Source: Girardinichthys multiradiatus
Lineage: Eukaryota; Chordata; Actinopteri; Cyprinodontiformes; Goodeidae
Length of the DNA: 64,000 bases
Direction: 5' to 3'
Assembly: GCF_021462225.1 (NCBI RefSeq)
Contig: NC_061817.1
Location: 5,367,327 to 5,431,326 of the forward strand
The notes under the pieces were generated by a model. The model ran no database searches. It had not been told where the DNA came from and worked only from the letters and a program-made list of their open reading frames with translations. Both the position numbers and the translations under genes were made by a program. This document shows positions 45,690-57,449 of this stretch, piece by piece. Position 1 is the stretch's first letter. Each line of letters opens with the position of its first letter.

Positions 45690-47568
45690 GGCTCCAAGCT
45701 CCTCGAGAAAGGTTGGACTCTCTTCTACTCTGAAGTGGGCCGCGGGGTGAGGCGGCAGGCTGGGGTGGGTTTGCTTGTCACCACTCAGCTCTGCCGTCTC
45801 ATGTTGGGGTTTTATCCCAGTGGTTGAGAGGATTGCATACCTGCGCCTTTGGGTCAGGGAGAGGTCTTTGACTGTTGTTTCGGCCTACGGGCTGAGCAGT
45901 GGTGCAGAGTACCCAGCCTTCTTGGTGTCCCTGTCGGGGTGCTGGACAGTGCCCCTCTCGGGGACTCCGTCATTCTGCTGTAGGACTTCAACGCCCATGT
46001 GGGAAACGACAGTGACACCTCAAGGGTGTGATTCGGCCACATGTCTTGGAGACTCGGGGTAAAACAGGGTCTGAGCTGTCCACCGATGACCACCTGGTGG
46101 TGAGCTAGACCTGCTGGAAGAGGAGGAAACCGGACAGACTTGGCAGGCCCAAGCGTATAGTGAGGGTCTGGTGGGAACGTTTGGTGGAGCCCTCGGTCAG
46201 GGATGTATTCAACTCCCACCTCTGGGGGAACTTTGACCAGATTCCAGGGGAGTTAGGAGATTGTTGATGCTGCCACCTGTAGCTGTGACCATAAGGTCTG
46301 CATTGCCTGTTGTGACGGCAATCACCAAACCCAGTGGTGGATACCAGCAGTAAGGCATGCTGATGGGTACCGTGAGGCCAAACGTGCCGCAGCCCGGGAT
46401 GTGGCAGAGGCAAATATTCAGGCCTGGAGGGAGTTTGATGAGGCCCTGAATAAGGTCCACACGTCGGCCTCAAAGCGATTCTGGCAAACCGTCCGGCACC
46501 TCAAGAGAGGGAAGCAGTGCTTCGCCAAAACTGTTTACAGTGGAGGTGGGGAGCTGCTGACCTAAAATGGAGACATTATCGGGCAGTGGAAGGAGTAGTT
46601 TAGGGATTTTATAATCCTGTTGTCACACCTTCCCTGGTGGAAGGAGAGACTGGGGACTTGGGGTTGGACTCGTTAATCACCCAGGGTCAAAAACCTCTTT
46701 GGTGGCAAGGCTTTAGGGGTGGATTAGATCTTCCCTGAGTACCTCAACTCTTTGGATGTTGTGGGGCTGTTGTAGCTGACATGCCACTTCAACATATCGT
46801 GGCGGTTGGGGACAGTTCCTCTGTTTTTGCAGACTGGGGTGGTGGTCTCCGTTTACAAGACGGGGTACCAGATGGTGCATTCCAACTACTACACTCCTCA
46901 GCCTTCTTGGTAAGGCCTATGCCAGGATGTTGGAGAGGAGAGTCCAACCGATAGTGGAACCTCGGCTTCAGGCTGTGGAACACTGAGCCAGCTCTACACC
47001 TTCTACAGGGAGCTTGAGGGTTCATGGGAGTTTGCCCAACTGGTCCTCATATGTTTTGTGGACTTGGAGAAGGCATTCAACTGTGTCCCTTGTAGTGCCC
47101 TGTGGGGGACGCTCCAGGAGTACCGAGCTGGGGGCCCTTTATTAGGGGCCATTCGGTCTCTTTACAAGTGGAGCAGGAGTTTGGTTTGCATTGCCGGCAC
47201 TAAGTCGGTCCTGTTCCCAGTGTATGATGGACTCTGGCATGGCTGCCCTTTGTCACCGGTACTGTTCATAACTTTGATGGACAGGATTTCTAGGCACCGC
47301 CAAGGGCCAGAGAGGGCCTGGTTTGGGGACCAGTTGTCCTGCTGGACCCCTCTAGCCAAGACCTACAGCATGCACTGGGATGGTTCACAGCCAAGTGTGA
47401 AGCGGCTGGGATGAGGATCAGCTCCTCTATGTCTGAGGCCATGGTTCTAGACTGGAAAAGGGGGGCTTCCCCTCTTCAAGTTGGAGGGGAGTTCCTGCCT
47501 CAAGAGGAGGAGTTCAAGTATCTCGGAGTCCTGTTCACGAGTGAGGGAAGAATGGAGCATGAGATTGC
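45690..47568 (+). mobile_element. Rex3 LINE copy, degenerate
   Basis: Plus-strand Rex3 from the endonuclease region (about 45,700) to the RT C-terminal region (47,568, where the match stops abruptly). Recognisable: RERSLTVVSAYGLSSGAEYP, then FVDLEKAFN for the RT motif near 47,060, then VLFITLMDRISR and [18 protein letters not shown]. Several internal deletions and many stops are present. The element lacks its 3' end and abuts an L1-like fragment. Confidence 0.85.
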
Positions 47569-49060
47569 CTTCTTCAGTGTCGAGTTTTATAGATTATTAT
47601 ACAGCTGTTCCTATAATTGTGTTCATGCTGCACAATTTTTGGGTGTAGATGGCTTAAGCTCTGAGTTTTACAAACTATTTTCCAAACAGTTGGTTCCTTT
47701 TCTTCTACAGGTACACATGGAAAGCATTGAAAAGGAAACTCTTGCTCCCACTCTCTTTAAAGGCCTCACCACTTATTCCTTAGGCAAAAAAAGACATTCT
47801 CCTTTTAGATAACATTAGTTTGCTGAATAATGACAACAGAATACTTGCCTTAGTATTGGCCAAATGACTTAAAATGTATTGCTGATAGCACTGATGAAAC
47901 TCAGGATTTATGAAAGGACGACACATATTTAAGAATATTAGGTTGGTTCTAGATATAATAGATTATTTAGAATCTAATTGAAGATGAAAGCTTTATCTTA
48001 TTCCTTGACGTAACTCAGAACAAGTCCACTTAGCTCTTGATATGAACCAGATTTTTTTCTAGATTCTCTGAATTATACTCGCCATTAAGAAATACATTTT
48101 AACCCCAATAAGAAACATAACAATTAAAGAAAATATAGTATACTTAGGAATTATTATTACCAAAAACAATGAAAGCAGATGTATTGACAACTTTCCTCCC
48201 ACTATTAATAAGATCAGGAAGAAACTAAACCACTGGCTGCACAGAGATCTAACTCTGAGGAGAAGAACACTTCTCTTTAATGTTACTGTTGGTTTACAGT
48301 AGGACTCAAGTGCAGACAACACAGAAGTGTAGAGTGAAACAATCATTTTAATAAATAACAAAATGACTTAGAAACTGAACAAGGAGCTCAAACAGAGAAC
48401 AGGGAAGAACACAGACCAGGTGGCAGAGGAACAGAGCATTGACATGGAGAAGTGTAATTGAGTAACAGAAAAATCCAGCAAAGAACAATGACAACCAGAG
48501 AGCCTAAATACAGAGAAGAAGTGAGGAGAAGACATGGAAAGCAGGTGAGAAAGAGTACACATGGAACAAGTCGAACAGAAATAATACAAAATGTACATAA
48601 ACATCAACTAAAATAGCAGCAACTAGAGAACTTCAGCAACAAGGACGAAACAGAAATAAAGAAACTAAAAAACTAATACTCAAACAACTAACACTCAAGG
48701 ATAATAACACTGAAGGCCTCTCTAGTTTTGTTTTATGGTCTCTCCTCTGTTTATAGACAGCGGCATCCATTTTATTTTTCTCTTGCTCTGTAACTTCATA
48801 ACCTTGAAAAATTTCCAGTCAAACTGTCCACATTCCACAAACAGTGTTTGCTATCCTGGCTAATGATTTACAAGAACAAATGCTCTTTGGCACAATAGCC
48901 ATGATGTTAAAGAACGAATCCCTCTTTGTTGACAACTGGAAAAGAAATAGCATAATATTTGTGGGAAAGCTGTTTAATAATCAAGGTTTATCGTTCAGTT
49001 ACAGTGAATTTCTTTCTCACTTAAAATTCCCAGTGATACCTCAAAAAATTTGAACTTGTC
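47569..49060 (+). mobile_element. L1-like (fish L1/Tx1 type) LINE relic with an inserted block
   Basis: From about 47,635 broken frames give RT motifs of the L1 kind: LGVDGLSSEFYKLFSKQLVP, then ISLLNNDNRILALVLAK and SGFMKGRHIFKNIRLVLDII (47,900-47,975). A second part (48,100-48,290) gives VYLGIIITKN and KKLNHWLHRDL. The C-terminal part resumes about 48,750-49,060 (FHKQ, NWKRN and FSYSEFLSHLKFPV motifs). All parts are in the same direction. The gap 48,295-48,715 is foreign (separate entry). Confidence 0.75.
48295..48715. mobile_element. Unclassified insertion inside the L1-like relic
   Basis: This roughly 420-bp purine-rich block (TTACAGTAGGACTCAAGTGC at the left, rich in AACAGA and GAGAAG words) interrupts the L1-like coding sequence, which continues on both sides in the same direction. 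It has no coding capacity and I could not define inverted ends or a target duplication. A non-autonomous DNA transposon is the likeliest identity. Confidence 0.4.
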
Positions 49061-49511
49061 TTAGACGCCATTACCTCTGGCCTAGTTATGAGGGTGGGGG
49101 ACCCTCAGGCAAGCCACTGAACGCAGTTTCTGAGATGTGCAGTGCAATCTTAGGGAGGACAGTGATGGAACCTCTGAAGTAGAAGGGAGCCAGGATCATG
49201 CACTAAGGAAAACACAAAATGTATCTTTAATGCAAGATTTTCTTTTATTTATTTTCACATAAATGCTTATGATCATTAATATTTGCATAGCAAATTATTT
49301 TATCCTCTAGTAACAATAAAGATGCATGGAGGGCGCCCGACCCTGCTGCTCAAGCACAGATACCCCATGTGCCCTCTGTTTTAAAAGTGTTCCCAAGCAC
49401 CTCAAGTCATGAATGATTGGCAGAAGACAGGGTGTCTAAAGAAGGCCTGGCAGAGGACTTGCTCCCAAATGACTACCACATTTCTCACAATACGGTGTGC
49501 CCTGGAATATA

Positions 49512-51102
49512 CAGGTCCTTCTCAAAATATTAGCATATTGTGATAAAGTTAATTATTTTCCATAATGTCATGATGAAATTTAACATTCATATATTTTAGA
49601 TTCATTGCACACTACTGAAATATTTCAGGTCTTTTATTGTTTAATACGGATGATTTTGGCATACAGCTCATGAAACTCAAAATTCCTATCTCACAAAATT
49701 AGCATATTCATCCGACCATAAAAGAAAGTGTTTTTAATACAAAAAACGTCAACCTTCAAATAATCATGTACAGTTATGCACTCAATACTTGGTCGGGAAT
49801 CCTTTGGCAGAAATGACTGCTTCAATGCGGCGTGGCATGGAGGCAATCAGCCTGTGGCACTGCTGAGGTCTTATGGAGGCCCAGGATGCTTCGATAGCGG
49901 CCTTTAGCTCATCCAGAGTGTTGGGTCTTGAGTCTCTCAACGTTCTCTTCACAATATCCCACAGATTCTCTATGGGGTTCAGGTCAGGAGAGTTGGCAGG
50001 CCAATTGAGCACAGTGATACCATGGTCAGTAAACCATTTACCAGTGGTTTTGGCACTGTGAGCAGGTGCCAGGTTGTGCTGAAAATGAAATCTTCATCTC
50101 CATAAAGCTTTTCAGCAGATGGAACATGAAGTGCTCCAAAATCTCCTGATAGCTAGCTGCATTGACCCTGCCCTTGATAAAACACAGTGGACCATCACCA
50201 CCAGCTGACACGGCACCCCAGACCATCACTGACTGTGGGTACTTAACACTGGACTTCTGGCATTTTGGCATTTCCTTCTCCCCAGTCTTCCTCCGGACTC
50301 TGGCACCTTGATTTCGAATGACATGCAGAATTTGCTTTCATCCGAAAAAAGTACTTTGGACCACTGAGCAACAGTCCAGTGCTGCTTCTCTGTAGCCCAG
50401 TCAGGCGCTTCTGCCGCTGTTTCTGGTTCAAAATGGCTTGACCTGGGGAATGCGGCACCTGTAGCCCATTTCCTGCACACGCCTGTGCATGGTGGCTCTG
50501 GATGTTTCTACTCCAGACTCAGTCCACTGCTTCCGCAGGTCCCCCAAGGTCTGGAATCGGCCCTTCTCCACAATCTTCCTCAGGGTCCGTCACCTCTTCT
50601 CGTTGTGCAGCGTTTTCTGCCACACTTTTCCTTCCCACAGACTTCCCACTGAGGTGCCTTGATACAGCACTCTGGAACAGCCTATTCGTTCAGAAATGTC
50701 TTTCTGTGTCTTACCCTCTTGCTTGAGGGTGTCAATAGTGGCCTTCTGGACAGCAGTCAGGTCGGCAGTCTTACCCTGATTGGGGTTTTGAGTGATGAAC
50801 CAGGCTGGGAGTTTTAAAGGCCTCAGGATCTTTTGCAGGTGTTTAGAGTTAACTCGTTGATTCAGATATTAGGTTCATAGCTCGTTTAGAGACCCTTTTA
50901 ATGATATGCTAATTTTGTGAGATAGGAATTTTGGGTTTTCATGAGCTGTATGCAAAATCATCCGTATTAAGACAATAAAAGACCTGAAATATTTCAGTTA
51001 GTGTGCAATGAATCTAAAATATATGAATGTTAAATTTTCATCATGACATTATGGAAAATAATGAACTTTATCACAATATGCTAATATTTTGAGAAGGACC
51101 TG
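49512..51102 (-). mobile_element. Tc1-like transposon, 1,591 bp, minus orientation
   Basis: Complete element with roughly 200-bp inverted repeats starting CAGGTCCTTCTCAAAATATT and flanked by TA (49,510-49,511 and 51,103-51,104). Its transposase lies on the minus strand in pieces (about 50,780 to 49,782). It ends with NWPANSPDLNPIENLWDIVK and a C terminus identical to that of the copy at 57,450. The start codon is lost: the ATGGGTAAG of the other copy is AGGGTAAG here near 50,775. Several frameshifts follow. It is of the same family as 57,450-59,058 but in the opposite orientation. Confidence 0.95.
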
Positions 51103-51189
51103 TATTAGAGAAGGGGTAATTGCAGCCTAAATTAGAATTATTCCAAACGTTTCATTCTAAGTAGCTGAAATAACAGACTATCTGTTGTC

Positions 51190-51900
51190 ATTGATGTGGG
51201 ATTCTGTCACTGGTATATAGAAATGGGTGAGCAGCCACCAACATGAAGGATATCCTTTAGCACCTAATAGATGACATCCTGGCGGTACAAGTCCTCAGTC
51301 AAAAAGTTTCTTCGGGCTGCTTTCATGTAAAATGCAGACATCAAGGGTCATCCCAGGCCAGTTGGGTACATCATCTACAATGTTGTATTCTACATCAAAC
51401 ACAACTTGAGTGTTAGTGTGATGCTGTGGTTCCTCTTCCTATTCACATAAACATCCTCATTAATGATGGGAGCAATGATCTTTATGGGAGTGTCATTGAT
51501 TGCACCAACAACTCCCAGAAAGCCTATTATCTGCTTAAACTGGGTTTTCTTCTGTCAGATAATGAGGGGTGTTGTTGCCAATTAAACGGATTATGTGTGG
51601 CGCTGTAAGAGCCGTAACTGTTTAAGACAACTCAGTTAATTGGTGGGATGGTCCCAAATCATCAGCAGCACACTGTTGCATTTTTCCTGTGACAAGGAAA
51701 CGAAGCGTCATGACTACCTTTGAGTCGGCTGAGATGGTGTTGCTGTGTAAAGTTGATTGTGAGATGTTACAAAGATGATGCCTACTCTGTCCATTCAATA
51801 TTGTTTGACTAACTGAAAGTCATGAAACACTTCCAAGACATTCTTCCTCTCTTGGAAGTTCCACACACACATCTTAGTCTTGTCAGTGTCATCATATGTC
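51190..51900 (-). mobile_element. PIF/Harbinger transposase relic
   Basis: Read on the minus strand in shifting frames, the region gives GFLGVVGAINDTPIK, NEDVYVNRKRNHSI, TQVVFDVEYNIV, NWPGMTLDVCILHES and GCHLLGAKGYPS. These line up with the DDE nuclease of PIF/Harbinger transposases and the related host gene HARBI1. The first catalytic Asp of the VGAID box is Asn here. Many frameshifts and stops show that it is dead. Ends were not located. Confidence 0.8.
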
Positions 51901-51989
51901 CCTAGTGGCAACTACTAACCTGTTGAGAGACCTATGGGGCCATCTTAAATAACCGGCATAGTAAGAGTGATTCCTAGCCTTAAGAAATT

Positions 51990-52510
51990 TGATTACTTGT
52001 GTTTACACTTAGACCTGTCAATAGGCCCAAATGGGATTACAGGGAAGGTGATCAGAGACTGTGCCCACCAGCTTGCAGATATCTTGCTGACATTTTTATC
52101 AGGTCCCTGTCCACAACTTTACACCAACCTGTTTCAAAACTGCCACCATTGTCTCTGCCATCATTGTTTCTGCACTCTAAACAAATATTGACCTATGGTG
52201 CTAACTTCCATCTTTGTCAAGTGCTTTGAGAGGATAATGATGAAGCACATAAAATCTGCCCACCCTCCAAACCTGAACCTGGACAAAAAGGTTCACAGAG
52301 GACGCTATCATCCCAGCCCTTCACAGGACTGGCACAACTTAATAAGAGACATACCAGTGTGAGATGTGTCTTCACTGATTACAACTCTGCATTCAATACT
52401 ATTATCCCCAGCAGCTTAGTGACCAAACTTCAAGACCTGGGTCTTAGCAACACATTATGCGCATGGATCCGAGACTTCCAGAGTGACCACCACAGAGAGT
52501 GAAACTGACC
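51990..52510 (+). mobile_element. Rex1/CR1-like LINE reverse-transcriptase relic
   Basis: Broken plus-strand frames give NGITGKVIRDCAHQLADI near 52,025-52,090, then SIFVKCFERIMMKHIK-like and finally VFTDYNSAFNTIIPSSLVTK (52,365-52,430), the RT motif with its Asp. This layout is that of CR1-clade elements such as Rex1/Babar. The copy is short, truncated at both ends and full of stops. Confidence 0.7.
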
Positions 52511-52530
52511 CCTCATCAACAGTGGCTTGT

Positions 52531-53105
52531 AAAAGTATTCATATCCCTTGAACATTTCCACATATTGTCACATTACAACCACAAACATAAATATATTTTA
52601 CTGGAATTTAAATGAAAGACCAATAGAAAGTGGTATACAATTGTGAAGTGGAAAGAATATTATACATGATTTAAAACATTTTTTATAAAATTTTGAGCAT
52701 AAGTATTCAACCCTCTTTACTCTGAGTGCAACCAATTGCCTTTAGAAGTTGCCTGATGATTGCTAATGACTAAATAGAGTCCACCTGTGTGTGATCTAAT
52801 CTCAGTACAAATACAGCTGCTCTGTGACGACCTCAGAGGGGCTACAATGGAATGGAATGGCCCAGTTAGTCCAGACCTAAACCCAATTGAGAATCTGTGG
52901 CAAGATCGGAAAACTGCTGTATACAAACGCTCTAAATCTAATCTGACTGAGCTTGAGTTGTTTTGCAAAGAAAAATGGGCAAACATTTCCGTTACTGGAT
53001 TTGCAAAGCTGGTAGACATACCATAAAAGACTTGCAGCTGTAATTGCAGGAAAAGGTGGTTCCACAAAGTATTGACTCAGGGGGGCTGAATACTTTTACT
53101 CGGTT
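52531..53105 (+). mobile_element. Tc1-like element with internal deletion
   Basis: The left end CAGTGGCTTGTAAAAGTATT and following DNA is a typical fish Tc1-type terminus. The coding part jumps from about 52,830 straight into the 3' third of the transposase: PVSPDLNPIENLWQDRK with the catalytic Glu, then KSNLTELELFCKEKWANIS. It ends with AAGTATTGACTCAGGGGGGC and is truncated at about 53,105. The middle of the gene, including both Asp residues, is deleted. Confidence 0.8.
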
Positions 53106-53984
53106 TTGCTCTACTCGGCATTGTACATGTTGTGTTTCCACTGACCCACTGACGGGTGGAGTTATGGTGGTAGAAGCCCTGCCTCCTGCTATCAGTGTAA
53201 TGCGCTGTGCTGCTATTACTGTGTAACATTGTCACATGAAAGTAATCTGCTTGAAACAATAAAAAATGAAAATAAATAGGAAATAGAAACATAATAATCA
53301 TAAGTAAACAAATTACAATAATGTTTGTATTATTGTACATGGAAGAATGTCTTATATATGTTTCTTTTTTGCATAAAATGAGCCACTAGGATAATTATCT
53401 GGACCACAGCTCAACCAGAACTTATAAAAGGGACAGGGATTCTAATGTGGGGAAGGTGTGGCAGCAGAAGCAGAGAGTAGATGCGCTGCTGTCTGGATTA
53501 GCAAAGCTCCAAAGTTTGCCAAAAGAAGTTACAATTTTGGGTTTTACGAGGAAGATTTTGTCTCAGCCATGACAATAACGAGGACAGGGGCTATAAAGCA
53601 CAAATCCAAAGACTTTTGCCCGGGGTGAAGTTAGTTTTAGGTTCTGTATTGGATATTCGTGCTCCGTGGATTCAGCGGAGACTTCTTCCCGTTTGATCCG
53701 ATAAAGACAGTCTGATTACAGGCAGCTGCTCTCTGCCTGCTCCCTCCTCCTGCAGACCCTGGTTTGCTTAAGGACCAATACATTTCCGAACCAAGCACGC
53801 TGTTTCCTGGTGGTATTGTTTTGTGTTCTTTGTGGGAAATGTATGTGCATCTGAACGGCTGATTTTGTGTGATCAGCTGGTTAAGGATATTTCAAAATTC
53901 AGTGCGCACTGCTTGTGTTTAATACAGAAAGCTCTTGTGTCCTTTTTCCTTTCAGCCTTTACGCATGGTTTATAATTTGTAAAT
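53106..53984. other. Intergenic; nothing recognised
   Basis: No gene or clear repeat was seen. The stretch 53,440-53,780 is slightly more GC-rich than its surroundings but has no open frame of note. Confidence 0.4.
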
Positions 53985-55810
53985 TCGTACTTGTACTCGT
54001 CGTCTTCCGCTTATCCGGGACCGGGTCGCGGGGTCAGCAGACTCAGCAGAGACGCCCAGACGTCCCTCTCCCCAGACACCTCCTCCAGCTCCTCCGGGAG
54101 GAGCCCAAGGCGTTCCCAGTTCAGCCTAGAGACATAGTCCCTCCAGCGTGTCCTGGGCCGTCCCCTGGGTCTCCTCCCGGTGGGACGTGCCTGGAACACC
54201 TCCCGAGGAAGGCATCCAGGAGGCATCCGGCATAGATGCCTGAGCCACCTCAACTGGCTCCTCTCGATGTGGAGGAGCAGCGGCTCTACTCCGAGCCCCT
54301 CCCGGAGTGCCGAGCTCCTCTCACCCTATCTCTAAGGGAGTGCCCGGCCACATGAGGAAGCTCACTTCAGCCACTTGTATCTGGGATCTCGTTCTTTCGG
54401 TCATGACCCAAAGTTCATGGCCATAGGTGAGGGTAGGAACGTAGACCGACCGGTAAATTGAGAGCTTTGCTTTTCGGCTCAGCTCTCTCTTCACCACAAC
54501 GGACCGGCACAGTGCCCCCATTACTGCGGCAGCCGCACTGATCCGTCTGTCGATTTCCCGCTCCATTTTTCCCCCACTCGTGAAAAAGACCCCGAGATAC
54601 TTAAACTCCTCCACTTGAGGCAGGAACTCCCCTCCAACCTGAAGAGGACAGGCCACCCTTTTCCGGTCGAGAACCATGGCCTCGGACTTGGAGGAGCTGA
54701 TCTTCATCCCAGCCGCTTCACACTCGGCTGCGAACGGCCACAGCGCATGCTGTAGGTCTTGGCTAGAGGGGGCCAGCAGGACCACGTCATCTGCAAAAAG
54801 AAGAGATGAAATCCTCTGGTCTAGAAATCCTGTCCATAAAAGTTATGAACAGGACCGGTGACAAAGGGCAGCCCTGCCGGAGTCCAACATGCACTGGGAA
54901 CAGGTCCGACTTAGTGCCGGCAATGCGGACCAAACTCCTGCTCCGCTCGTACAGGGACCGGATGGCCCCTAATAAAGGGCCCCCAATTCCATACTCCTGG
55001 AGCACCCCCCACAGGGCATCACGAGGGACACAGTCGAATGCCTTCTCTAGGTCCACAAAACACATGTGAACCGGTTGGGCAAACTCCCATGAACCCTCGA
55101 GCACCCTGTAGAGGGTATAGAGCTGGTCCAGTGTTCCACGGCCGGACGAAAACCACACTGCTCCTCCTGAAGCCGAGGTTCGACTATCGGCCGGACTCTC
55201 CTCTCCAATACCGTGGCGTAGGCCTTACCAGGGAGGCTGAGGAGTGTGATCCCCCTATAGTTGGAACACACCCTCCGGTCACCCTTCTTATGAAGGGGGA
55301 CCACCACCCCAGTCTGCCAGTCCAGAGGCACTGTCCCCATCCGCCACGCAATGTTGAAGAGGCATGTCAACCACGACAGCCCCACAACATCAAGAGACTT
55401 GAGGTACTCAGGGCGGATCTCATCCAACCCCGAAGCCCTGCTACCGCGAAGCTTTTTAACCACCTCGGTGACTTCAGCCTGGGTGATGAAAGAGTCCAAA
55501 CCCGAGTCCTCAGCCTCTGTTTCCACCAGGGAATGTGTGATGGCAGGATTGAGGAGATCCTCGAAGTACTCGTTCCACCGCCCAATAATGTCCTCAGTCG
55601 AGGTCAGCAGCCTCCCACCCCCACAATAAACAGTGTTGGCGAAGCACTGCTTCCCCCTCCTGAGGCGCCGGACGGTTTGCCAGAATCGCTTCGAGGCCAA
55701 CCGGTAGTCCTCCATGGCCTCACCAAACTCCTCCCAGGCCCGACTTTTTGCCTCTGCCACAGCACGGGCCGCGGCACGCTTGGCCTCACGGTACCCGTCA
55801 GCTGCCTCAT
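53985..55810 (-). mobile_element. Rex3 LINE copy, 5'-truncated, fairly young
   Basis: Minus-strand Rex3 from its 3' repeat tail (53,985-54,005) to a 5' truncation at 55,810 within the linker before RT. It encodes, in four overlapping frames, [82 protein letters not shown] and the conserved C terminus to PRPGPG. CGGTGACAAAGGGCAGCCCTG at 54,860-54,880 equals the standard fish Rex3 PCR primer as I remember it. Frame breaks are few (one just before FADD). It retains both segments that are deleted in the copy at 16,877. Confidence 0.93.
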
Positions 55811-55838
55811 GTTTTTCTTTACATGTTATTCAAGAAAT

Positions 55839-56224
55839 ACTAATCTTCTCAATTACGGTGGCGCAGTTGGTAGCACTGTTGCCTTGCAGCAAGAAGATCC
55901 TGGGTTCAATTCCCGACCAGGGGTCTTTCTACTTGGAATTTGCATGTTCTCCTTGTGCACGTGTGGGTTCTCACCAGGTACTCTGGCTTCCTCTCACAGT
56001 CCAAAGACATGCCTGTTAGGTTAATTGGTCACTCTAAATTGCCCTTAGGTGTATGAATGAGTGTGTGCATGGTGGTTTGTGTGTTGCCCTGCGATGGACT
56101 GGTGACCTGTCCAGGGTGTACCCTGCCTCTCGCCCATAGACAGCTGGAGATAGGCACCAGCTCCCCCGCGACCCACTATGGAATAAGCGGTAGAAAATGA
56201 CTGACTGACTAATCTTCTCAATTA
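55839..56224 (+). mobile_element. tRNA-related SINE with 17-bp target duplication
   Basis: A SINE of about 352 bp (55,856-56,207) is flanked by the perfect direct repeat ACTAATCTTCTCAATTA (55,839-55,855 and 56,208-56,224). Its head has RNA polymerase III promoter boxes: A-box-like TTGGTAGCACTGTTG and B box GGTTCAATTCC. The body ends CACTATGGAATAAGCGGTAG and tandem GACT units. This is the best-preserved of four related pieces (also 5,885, 7,051 and 62,385). Confidence 0.9.
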
Positions 56225-56689
56225 TCAATTGAAAATGTTTATTTGAATCACAGTAGTCAAACCCTCTGAGCAGCTTTTTGCATGTTTCCCTTTTTTAGTT
56301 TTTTAGATTTTGTCTGTCTTTGATGATGAGCTACTGGGCTTTGAAGTTAGAATGCCTCCTTGCCATCACCCTAATCTTTAGCTCAGATTGTCGGGCCTCT
56401 GGCTGGGGCGATCCTAAACATTATTATTACTTCCAGTCAAAAGAAACAAGTTGGTCCAATTACAAGATTACTTTAAACCTAAATCTGTCAGAGGTATGAA
56501 TAATTTTGGGCTTAATTTCAGATGTGTGTCAAACTATGATACTGCAGTTAGGGATGCAACATTGCACTTTCTTTAAAACTGAGTACAAGTACCACATTTA
56601 CATGTAAGTACTTACCGACACCGAGTACCGATCTGAGTACGGATTCTAAACCACAACCCTAAAGACCATTCTGAAGAGTGTCGGCCTTG
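56225..56689. other. Intergenic; nothing firmly recognised
   Basis: GAGTACAAGTACCAC near 56,580 and related words could be a transposon end, but this is not supported further. Confidence 0.35.
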
Positions 56690-57440
56690 TCAGTGGAAAC
56701 ATCTTCCGACAGACACTGCACACTGCTGTACTCCATAGAGGCAGATCAAGGAGGAACCAACATCTGAAGCAGGGAGACTAAAGCCCACTTGGGCCTATGC
56801 AAAATCTCATCTGGGCAATGTGAGGTAAAGAAGGAGACCTGTTTTGCCCGAAGGACGCCAACCCTGTGGTTAAGCATGGCGGTGTCAACATAATGCTTTG
56901 GGGGTCTTTTTGAGCCAACAGGATACGCTGTCTAGTCAAAGTAAATGGCATCATGAAGAAGGATTACATCAAGATTCCCTGCAACAATATCAAACAGTCT
57001 GCAGAGAAAATTGGTCTTGAGCAACATTTAGATTTTTCAGCATGACTGAGACTTAAAACACAGCGAAAGTAGTAAAGAAATTGAGCGCCAATAAAAGTAA
57101 AATAACTTTTTGTCACGGCCCAGACAGAGTCCTTGCTTAAATGTGATGGAGGATCTGTGCAGGGAGCAAAGGATTAGGGTGATGTCAAGGAGCCCTTCCT
57201 GCAAACGTTTCTCAACAGTTATGCAGAGATGAAATTACACAACGGCGGACCGTTTAATAATTAGGTAATCTCTGAAGAGAGCTAGTTGCATTGGATTTAT
57301 GGGTATCAGTGGAGGGGGCAGAATACAATTACACATCACTATTTAAAGATTTTTAAGACTACTTTTTTGTTCTACTTCACAATGATGTGCTACTTTGTGA
57401 CCTTCCCTGGGGTGATGCTTTATGTCTGGCTGCCCGGGAG
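56690..57440 (+). mobile_element. Tc1-like relic
   Basis: GGTTAAGCATGGCGGTGTCA, then TAATGCTTTGGGGGTCTTT (56,870-56,910), corresponds to the Tc1 catalytic-region phrase KHGGVNIMLWGSF. Downstream debris includes the region of the second Asp (TTTCAGCATGACTGAGACTT). It is heavily decayed, and its end lies close to the Tc1 copy that starts at 57,450. Confidence 0.5.
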
Positions 57441-57449
57441 CTGGGTCTA

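Noticed and set aside
55038..56024. Plus-strand frame of 328 codons
   Set aside because: Antisense to a Rex3 copy and running into a SINE; an open shadow frame, not a gene.
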